Assembly (NCBI RefSeq): GCF_000262045.1
Contig: NZ_AJVF01000015.1
Location: 62,001 to 126,000, forward strand
Direction of reading: 5' to 3'
Length of the DNA: 64,000 nt
DNA from: Bacillus siamensis KCTC 13613
GTDB taxonomy: Bacteria > Bacillota > Bacilli > Bacillales > Bacillaceae
Shown piece by piece: positions 56,939 to 64,000 of the stretch (positions are counted from its first letter, which is position 1; each line of letters starts with the position of its first letter). Under the pieces are notes generated by a model. The model searched no databases, was not told the origin of the DNA, and saw only the letters and a list, made by a program, of their open reading frames with translations. A program made the position numbers and the translations under genes.

Positions 56939-57394
56939 TTATTTTAATTCTTTTAGGAGTTTTACATATTCACCATATTCATCTTCACCAAGAAATAATA
57001 CGGTTGTAAAACCCTTCTTTTCATATAGATGCCTTGCGTTTAAGTTATCTGTATCTACACCGAGTGTTATTTCCTCATATCCAAGTTGTTGAGCATAATC
57101 AATCAAATAATCAACAATAATGCCACCTATCCCCCGATTTCGATATCCTTCTTTAACAATCATACGAGAAAGATAAACGCGTTTATTCAGAATGGTATAA
57201 TCTGGGTCATCGTTTCGAAAAACTAACGATCCTTCTCCTATAAACTCGTCATTCACTAAGTAAATAAAAGTAATTCTGTTGCCGCTTACTAATTCGTCAT
57301 AAAACACCTTAGCCATTTTCTTTTCCATGTCCCAAATATTATTACACTTATTGTAGTCTTCGGGTTTTAATTTCTTTATTTGGTACGAAACCAT
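56939..57394 (-). CDS. yokL: GNAT acetyltransferase, YokL-like
   Basis: 151 aa. The GNAT fold with acetyl-CoA loop EGYRNRGIGGIIVDYLIDYA and the end motif NLNARHLYEKKGFTTVLF. In SPbeta yokL stands in the same neighbourhood. The substrate cannot be read. Follows the truncated LXG gene after 18 bp, so both share a transcript. ATG with GAGGAGAGG upstream. Confidence 0.75.
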   Translation of the reverse strand: MVSYQIKKLKPEDYNKCNNIWDMEKKMAKVFYDELVSGNRITFIYLVNDEFIGEGSLVFRNDDPDYTILNKRVYLSRMIVKEGYRNRGIGGIIVDYLIDYAQQLGYEEITLGVDTDNLNARHLYEKKGFTTVLFLGEDEYGEYVKLLKELK

Positions 57395-57412
57395 AACCTC
57401 TCCTCCTCTCTT

Positions 57413-58054
57413 TTAAAGAATTTCCGGCATAAAATACCGACCTCGCTGTGCAGGGGTTACGCTTTTTCGCTTTCTCTGTTCCGTGTTGAAGCTGTTGAAA
57501 ATCGGCCTGGATGAACTGTCGTTCGCTTCGGTTTCTGCGTATTCCTTCGTTAGATCATGATCGAGCTTTCCAAGCTTGTGTATGGTATTGTCCCGTTTCT
57601 TATCTGCTGAATCCAGCTTTTGATCGACATCCTCTGTCGAGAAAACATCAAGATGAACAATATCGCTTATCTCATTAAGAATATCCCTCATTTCATTCAG
57701 CTGCTCTTGCATGATGGCTTTTGATTTATTCTTCGCATAAATCAGCTCATGTTCTAAAAATGACTCTTCCACAAACGAATCGGCAAATCCCGCATCAGTT
57801 ACTTTTCCAGAAAGACTGTTAAGAAAAACAATCTTCATATCGATCAGATCAAGCCAGCTGTCTGTGACACTAGCGTGATCTTGAAAGAATGCTTTGATGT
57901 TATCAGCACCTTTGCCCGAAAACTCACTGTCATCTAGATCAGCCATTCCCTGAAATGCTTTTCTGAGATTGATAAATTGTTCTCTAATCTGATCGTATTC
58001 TTTTGCCCGATTTTTTGCCGCTGAAATAAACGAGTCTGCTTCAAATACCTTCAT
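57413..58054 (-). CDS. Truncated LXG-domain protein (YokI-like), toxin part missing
   Basis: 213 aa. An N-terminal LXG domain (KVFEADSFISAAKNRAKEYD..., long coiled-coil helices to about 150) like that of polymorphic secreted toxins exported by the type VII system. In YokI of SPbeta a ribonuclease domain follows; here the frame ends PAQRGRYFMPEIL soon after the linker. No immunity gene follows. The toxin and antitoxin were probably lost by deletion. ATG 58054 with AAAGGAGACG upstream. Confidence 0.75.
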   Translation of the reverse strand: MKVFEADSFISAAKNRAKEYDQIREQFINLRKAFQGMADLDDSEFSGKGADNIKAFFQDHASVTDSWLDLIDMKIVFLNSLSGKVTDAGFADSFVEESFLEHELIYAKNKSKAIMQEQLNEMRDILNEISDIVHLDVFSTEDVDQKLDSADKKRDNTIHKLGKLDHDLTKEYAETEANDSSSRPIFNSFNTEQRKRKSVTPAQRGRYFMPEIL

Positions 58055-58226
58055 TTACGTCTCCTTTCCACTTAATCTTATCTGATTTTTACCATAGTTT
58101 TAGATTCTTCGATTTTCAAAATCAGATGTTTACCTAAAATCAAATTTACAATATTCGGTTTTATATTCATAATCAGGAAGGTTTGTCCGATATAGAGACA
58201 GAAAAAACAAATTTGGGGGAATTACA

Positions 58227-59192
58227 TTGAAGAAATGGTTGTTAGGTATTAGCGCATTATCTCTAAGCTTTTCTTTGGCGGCATGTGGGTCTGATTCTGC
58301 TTCTACAGATAAAACAGATTCAGACAAAGCTAAAACAACGCAGCAAGAAGAAAAGAATGCAAAAGAGACAAAGACCGACACTCAATCAAACGACAAAAGT
58401 ACTAATGACAAGAATGAAAAAGTCGAAAATGCTTCAAAGAAGGATTCGTCGGATAAAAAGACATCTGACAATAAGAAAAAGCTGGTCGATGTAACACTAA
58501 ACAGAACGGTTGACGGAGACACGATTAAAGTTAACTATAAAGGCGAAGTCAAAACTGTTCGTTATTTACTTATTGACACGCCTAAAATTAAGAAGCCAAA
58601 CTCTTGCGTACAACCATATGGTGAGGATGCTTCAGCAAGAAACAAACAGCTGGTGAACAATGGTAAGCTACAATTAGAATTTGATAAAGGTGACCGTACT
58701 GATAAGTATGGAAGAATGCTGGCTTACGTTTATGCAGATGGCAAATCAGTACAAGAAACACTGCTTAAAGAAGGATTAGCACGAGTAGCTTATGTGTATG
58801 AGCCAAACACGAAGTATTTAGACACATATAAGAAAGATGAGCAGGCTGCGAAAGATAAGGACTTGAAGATTTGGAGTAAAAATGGCTATGCAACTGATAA
58901 AGGATTTAATGGCTGCGTAACGAAACCGAAGCAATCAGTAAGTGTATCTAAGCCGGCTCAAAAGTCAGTTACAACACACCAATCCGAGACACATCAATCG
59001 AACTCAAGCAGTTCAGCATCAAGCAGCTCTTCTAACTCTGCACAAGCTTCCCCTTCTGCCGGGGGAACTGAACACTTTGCAAACTGCACAGAGCTGAGGA
59101 AGAAATATCCGCATGGTGTACTAAGCACTCACCCTGCTTATACATCTAAAATGGATCGGGATAATGACAACTTTGCATGTGAGAAGAATTAA
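58227..59192 (+). CDS. yokF: Lipoprotein thermonuclease-type nuclease YokF-like
   Basis: 321 aa. Lipobox LAAC (Cys near residue 20) and a Lys/Asp/Asn/Ser-rich linker. A micrococcal-nuclease (SNase) domain (about 90-225) follows with VDGDTIKVNYKG, YLLIDTPKI, DRTDKYGRMLAYVYADG, and a Ser-rich linker. The excalibur Ca-binding domain at the end has FANCTELRKKYPHG and DRDNDNFACE. An outside-facing DNase/RNase, as YokF/YncB. TTG 58227 with TTGGGGGAATT upstream. Confidence 0.88.
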   Translation: MKKWLLGISALSLSFSLAACGSDSASTDKTDSDKAKTTQQEEKNAKETKTDTQSNDKSTNDKNEKVENASKKDSSDKKTSDNKKKLVDVTLNRTVDGDTIKVNYKGEVKTVRYLLIDTPKIKKPNSCVQPYGEDASARNKQLVNNGKLQLEFDKGDRTDKYGRMLAYVYADGKSVQETLLKEGLARVAYVYEPNTKYLDTYKKDEQAAKDKDLKIWSKNGYATDKGFNGCVTKPKQSVSVSKPAQKSVTTHQSETHQSNSSSSASSSSSNSAQASPSAGGTEHFANCTELRKKYPHGVLSTHPAYTSKMDRDNDNFACEKN

Positions 59193-59199
59193 TTATTTT

Positions 59200-59222
59200 G
59201 AAGTCCTCTGGGGCTTCTTTTT
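59200..59222 (+). terminator. Terminator of yokF-like gene
   Basis: GAAGTCCTCTGGGGCTTC then TTTTTTT. Confidence 0.6.
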
Positions 59223-59240
59223 TTATTTGGATACATTCAA

Positions 59241-59271
59241 AAACCACAGAGCGTGTGAGGGACTCTGTGGT
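59241..59271. terminator. Second hairpin after yokF-like gene
   Basis: ACCACAGAG / CTCTGTGGT, perfect 9-bp stem, between convergent genes; A run on one side suggests it serves the minus strand. Confidence 0.55.
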
Positions 59272-59317
59272 CTATAGTGGCTGATTAAACCCCTATGATA
59301 CATCAATTAGGATTTTA

Positions 59318-59638
59318 TCAAAATTTTTCTTTTAAAGATAACATCATCTCCGTCTCAAATAATGCCTGCAGCAGTTCATCTATATTAATTTCCCCCTGCC
59401 TGTGATTATGCTTTTCATAAGTACGAATAATCTCTTCATATTCTGATCGATGCTCTCCTTTAAGAGAGCTAATTCCAAGCTCTTCACCATATCGGTTAAT
59501 GAATAATTGCTTACTCATTTCTTTCGCTTTATCATTTTCATAATTACAAAATGCAGCTGACAACTGGACGAGAAAAGTTTCATCTTCAGAATTTAGGTTA
59601 TTCTCGTTACACCAGTCTACAAAACGATTTCCAGTCAT
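59318..59638 (-). CDS. Cytoplasmic helical protein, partner of the secreted protein at 59662
   Basis: 106 aa, acidic, helical, no signal: RFVDWCNENNLNSEDETFLVQ, ISSLKGEHRSEYEEIIRTYEK. It begins 23 bp after the secreted-protein gene, with AAAGGTGATA before ATG. Position fits an immunity or regulatory partner. Not recognised. Confidence 0.6.
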   Translation of the reverse strand: MTGNRFVDWCNENNLNSEDETFLVQLSAAFCNYENDKAKEMSKQLFINRYGEELGISSLKGEHRSEYEEIIRTYEKHNHRQGEINIDELLQALFETEMMLSLKEKF

Positions 59639-59661
59639 GTTATCACCTTTAATTTTAAAAT

Positions 59662-60225
59662 TTAAAGAACAAGATAATCTGCAGCAAGGATGATATATTC
59701 TACTGCCATGCCAATTGTTTCAGCAACTCCTGCCCCAACAGCACCTTTAATTGCTGGTGGGATTTGTTTTCTTGCCATAGCAGCAACCTCTTTAGGAGCT
59801 CCGGTTATATCTTCGAGAACTTTACAAATTTTGTTTGTATTTTTAATAATCTTATTTACCGTAGATTTTCCGAACATTGTGCCTAATATGTCTTTTGCCC
59901 AAGCATTATTTGCCAGTCCTCTAATAACCTTAATCGCTTCTTTAGCGGCAGCGCTTTTAGCTCCCATAGTACTCATTTGATCTTGTGAACTACCATTTTC
60001 GAGACCTTTTAATTCTTCGGCCGCATTTAAAATACCTTTTTCTTTAACTGCCGGGACTGAGTATTCTTTAGCAAGTTTTTGAAGCTCGGTTGGATTATAA
60101 GTAAATTGCATGTCCTGTTTAGAAGTACTCGCTTTTTTCACTTCTGAGGCCGAAGCTCCAACAGTCGGGATGGCTATAACCGCTGCTAGCAACATAAAAA
60201 GAATTTTAGCAAATAGGCTTTTCAA
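59662..60225 (-). CDS. Secreted helical protein with hydrophobic C-terminus; second antimicrobial candidate
   Basis: 187 aa, starting TTG 60225 with AAAGGAGAG upstream (longer frames rejected). A signal peptide (LFAKILFMLLAAVIAIPTVGASASE) is followed by a pro-like region (residues about 28-85) and a cationic helical part (AAKEAIKVIRGLANNAWAKD, NKIIKNTNKICKVLED). The end is Gly/Ala/Val-rich and hydrophobic (GAVGAGVAETIGMAVEYIIL...YLVL), with one Cys in the mature part, much like the protein at 49484. Both seem to be exported membrane-active proteins. Family not recognised. Confidence 0.68.
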   Translation of the reverse strand: MKSLFAKILFMLLAAVIAIPTVGASASEVKKASTSKQDMQFTYNPTELQKLAKEYSVPAVKEKGILNAAEELKGLENGSSQDQMSTMGAKSAAAKEAIKVIRGLANNAWAKDILGTMFGKSTVNKIIKNTNKICKVLEDITGAPKEVAAMARKQIPPAIKGAVGAGVAETIGMAVEYIILAADYLVL

Positions 60226-60409
60226 TTTGAACTCTCCTTTATCCCTAATTTTATTGTTTAACACATTGAACACCATACCATAAAACATTTATATTTTTTC
60301 CTGTTATTATTATATTCGTTTAAAAAAGGTAAGGCAGTCCTACGTTTGAAACCGTTCAGAAATCACTACGGTGAACAAATATTTATTCACAATTTAAGAT
60401 ATATTTACT

Positions 60410-60444
60410 ACACAAAAAAGACTGTTCTCAAAAACAGTCTTAGA
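60410..60444 (-). terminator. Terminator of the decayed gene at 60477
   Basis: AAGACTGTT-ctcaaa-AACAGTCTT with T-run on the minus strand. Confidence 0.7.
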
Positions 60445-60476
60445 TGCTTTTAGAATTAATGCATCCGTTAATATAT

Positions 60477-60780
60477 CTAATTCTTATTCTGATTTTTAAA
60501 CGCCAAGTGCTCAATTCCTTGATCCTTAAAAACTTGACGGATATAGGGAGGCGAATAGGCATATTTCCGGTCAACTTTTTTTAGACTCATTTTTTTATTG
60601 AAATGCAAATCGTATAGCAGATCAAAGTCCTTTGCTCTCACCTCTTTGACAATTCAGGGTAAGAAAGCTTGTCCACTTTTTTTGCCTTAAATAGATTCAG
60701 AATACTCCAGTCTGGGATATTAAGTTCCTTTGATATGTCCCCCACCGTTTTAAGTTCTTTGCTTATTTTATTTAGTGTTC
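60477..60780 (-). pseudogene. Decayed gene for a small HTH-like phage protein
   Basis: Two minus frames form one protein: KISKELKTVGDISKELNIPD, then SYPELSKR and a stop, then DFDLLYDLHFNKKMSLKKVD, YAYSPPYIRQVFKDQGIEHL. At least one frame change and a premature stop. The spacing of SLKKVDRKYAYSPPYIRQVF suggests a helix-turn-helix. The rest of the stretch to sprA (60781-61008) holds no gene; it should carry the sprA promoter. Confidence 0.45.
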
Positions 60781-60990
60781 AAGTTATAGTTTCTCTTAAG
60801 CGCTTCCATATAAGGATTAAATGAACAAAATAAAAACCCTGTTAATGACAGTCGGCGTTTAATTAAAAAATGAATACGATTAGAATGGATCTCAAAGAAT
60901 ACAGCCCTTACAATTTATTAGGCTATTTTCGTATTCAATGTCAGACAGAATATTGTACGAATACTTCTGTTTTTACAGTAAATACAATAA

Positions 60991-62684
<1,694 letters not shown>

Positions 62685-63289
62685 CTCCGGTAAACACAAT
62701 GGGAGCTACGAAGCTGTTGTCCGAGAAGCTGTTTCATCAGGCTAATCATCATGTTCAAAACCGCGGTACGGTGTTTTGTTCGGTCCGCTTCGGCAATGTC
62801 CTCGGTTCACGCGGTTCTGTTATTCCTATATTATTTGAACAGCTGATGGATGGCGGCCCGCTCACCATTACGGATAAAAATATGACGAGGTTTTTTATGT
62901 CGATTGATGACGCAGCAATGCTTACCCTGCAATCTGCGGCGATTACAAAGGGCGGAGAAACGTTTATTTTTAAAATGGAGTCCCTGAGGCTTGAAGAACT
63001 GCTTCACGGGTTTGAGGAATATGCGATCCGGCACGGACTGCCGCGCCCCGCCGCTGTTGAAGTAGGAAAACGCCCCGGGGAGAAACTTCACGAAGAACTG
63101 ACCTCTCCTCATGAAACGGAATCTTTATATGAATGGGGCAATCTTTACGCGATATTGCCGGACCCCGCCAAACACCCTGAATTCAGGAAGGTCAATCTCC
63201 CCAGATATCAATCCGATCAAGCGCCGCTCATCACAACAGACACAGTCGTAAAGATAATTGAACGATTACATGAAGAAAAAAAAGCATAG
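62685..63289 (+). pseudogene. spsM: spsM 3' part (ypqP), interrupted by the SPbeta-like element
   Basis: Continues the spsM frame from the core as SPVNTMGATKLLSEK; 201 codons lie outside the core. It holds the YxxxK-region remainder (MGATK), FCSVRFGNVLGSRGSVIPIL, TRFFMSIDDAAMLTL, and the usual C-terminal GKRPGEKLHEELTS of CapD-like 4,6-dehydratases. On its own it has no start or active Rossmann fold. Intact otherwise, with no decay, as expected if it is rejoined each sporulation. Confidence 0.92.
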
Positions 63290-63293
63290 AAAA

Positions 63294-63320
63294 AAGGCCT
63301 GTCTAAATCGGCAGGCCTCA
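63294..63320. terminator. Terminator between spsM and msrB
   Basis: AGGCCTG / CAGGCCT with A run on one side; convergent genes. Confidence 0.65.
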
Positions 63321-63330
63321 TTGCTGAGCT

Positions 63331-63765
63331 CTATTTCTCAAATAAATGCTGATAGGTTTCATAGCCTTCTTCCTTCAGCTTATCCTTCGGAATAAAACGG
63401 AGTGCCGCAGAGTTAATGCAATAACGGAGACCGGTCGGCCCAGGGCCGTCATTAAAAACGTGGCCCAAGTGGGAGTCCGCTGTTTTGCTTCTCACTTCCG
63501 TCCGGACCATCCCGTGGCTCGTGTCCAGTTTTTCGTCAACCTCTTCTTCCTCAATCGGTTTGGTAAAACTCGGCCATCCGCAATGAGAATCGAATTTATC
63601 CAGAGAAGTAAACAGGGGTTTTCCTGAAATGATATCAACATAAAGCCCCTCTTCTTTGTGATCCCAAAATTCATTTTGAAATGGCGGCTCTGTTCCGTTG
63701 TTTTGCGTGACTTCGTATTGCATGCGGTTTAATGATTTGATTTTTTCTTCTTTATTTAGAGCCAT
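63331..63765 (-). CDS. msrB: Methionine-R-sulfoxide reductase MsrB
   Basis: 144 aa. Motifs: [27 protein letters not shown] and the catalytic Cys in [12 protein letters not shown]. No CxxC zinc pairs, as is usual in this Bacillus form. ATG 63765 with GGAGGGACAG upstream; the longer frame runs into msrA. One base after the msrA stop, so operon. Confidence 0.95.
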   Translation of the reverse strand: MALNKEEKIKSLNRMQYEVTQNNGTEPPFQNEFWDHKEEGLYVDIISGKPLFTSLDKFDSHCGWPSFTKPIEEEEVDEKLDTSHGMVRTEVRSKTADSHLGHVFNDGPGPTGLRYCINSAALRFIPKDKLKEEGYETYQHLFEK

Positions 63766-63766
63766 C

Positions 63767-64000
63767 CTATCTGTCCCTCCAATGTTCATCCAGAAATCCT
63801 TGACGTCCGGAGCCTACACGGTAGCGCCCGTAGTGATCAGGATTTTTCTTATAAAAATGCTGATGATAGCCTTCCGCTTCATAAAAAGGCTCAGCCTTTA
63901 AAATGTCTGTCACGATCGGCTTTTTAAAGATGCCGCTGTCTTCAAGCCGTTTTTTTGAGGCTTCAGCTATCTCTTTTTGTTCATCATTATGGTAATAAAT
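63767..64000 (-). CDS. msrA: Methionine-S-sulfoxide reductase MsrA, 5' part outside window
   Basis: The last 77 residues only: [20 protein letters not shown], the [20 protein letters not shown] region typical of MsrA, and [16 protein letters not shown]. The catalytic GCFWC motif lies beyond the window. It precedes msrB in one transcript. Confidence 0.93.
   Translation of the reverse strand: MYYHNDEQKEIAEASKKRLEDSGIFKKPIVTDILKAEPFYEAEGYHQHFYKKNPDHYGRYRVGSGRQGFLDEHWRDR

Overview
The window reads as chromosome of a Bacillus subtilis-group species, most likely the B. amyloliquefaciens / B. velezensis branch. Gene order from odhB-odhA to msrB-msrA follows that of B. subtilis 168 almost gene for gene, while a beta-propeller phytase, a GH30/GH1 glycosidase block and small differences in content point away from 168 itself. 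All identifications come from reading the sequence and from remembered family features; no database was searched.

Layout. 1-4882: end of an MBL-fold hydrolase gene, then odhB and odhA (2-oxoglutarate dehydrogenase). 5110-17828: yojO/yojN (VWA protein plus MoxR ATPase), sodC-like yojM, cwlS, yojK, cdaS, a 36-aa membrane protein, yojI, rsbRC, bshB2, yojF, a 92-aa protein, yojE, gerT and yojB. 17931-22835: an orphan gene fragment, the electrophile/quinone-responsive set yodB, yodC, mhqD, mhqE, and a DUF3311-type protein with symporter yodF. 22870-26858: a plant-glycan block (secreted GH30, 6-phospho-beta-glucosidase GH1, GntR regulator) with a palindromic operator and a cre-like site. 26913-34369: ctpA, yodH, yodI, yodJ, deoD, a 41-aa basic protein, yodL, yodM, yozD, a 47-aa membrane protein, yodN, yozE and yokU. 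34366-40600: the yodT-yodS-yodR-yodQ-yodP-kamA operon, thought to handle beta-lysine in the sporulating mother cell. 40757-45682: a frameshifted GyrI-like gene, a YjcZ-type peptide and the spore-surface cge genes. 45732-46883: phytase. 47202-63289: spsM, split by an insertion. 63331-64000: msrB and the end of msrA.

The main discovery target is the 15.06-kb insertion between two 16-bp direct repeats (47607-47622 and 62669-62684) in spsM. It occupies the SPbeta attachment site, yet has almost no phage genes. At one end is a complete large serine recombinase (sprA, 61009-62676). At the other is an unlisted 58-aa gene that I read as sprB, the excision directionality factor (47661-47837, minus). 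Between them lie rapK-phrK (mature signal ERPVG expected), yolB, yolA, a yokL-like acetyltransferase, an LXG toxin cut off before its toxin domain, a YokF-like lipoprotein nuclease, and two secreted helical proteins of similar design with hydrophobic C-termini. Scraps of a DNA ligase, a collagen-like tail protein and other broken frames also remain. Excision would rejoin spsM into a 341-codon frame. The element therefore looks like a deletion derivative of an SPbeta-like prophage that kept its integration/excision pair and cargo while losing replication and virion functions. It could act as a sporulation-controlled excisable element.
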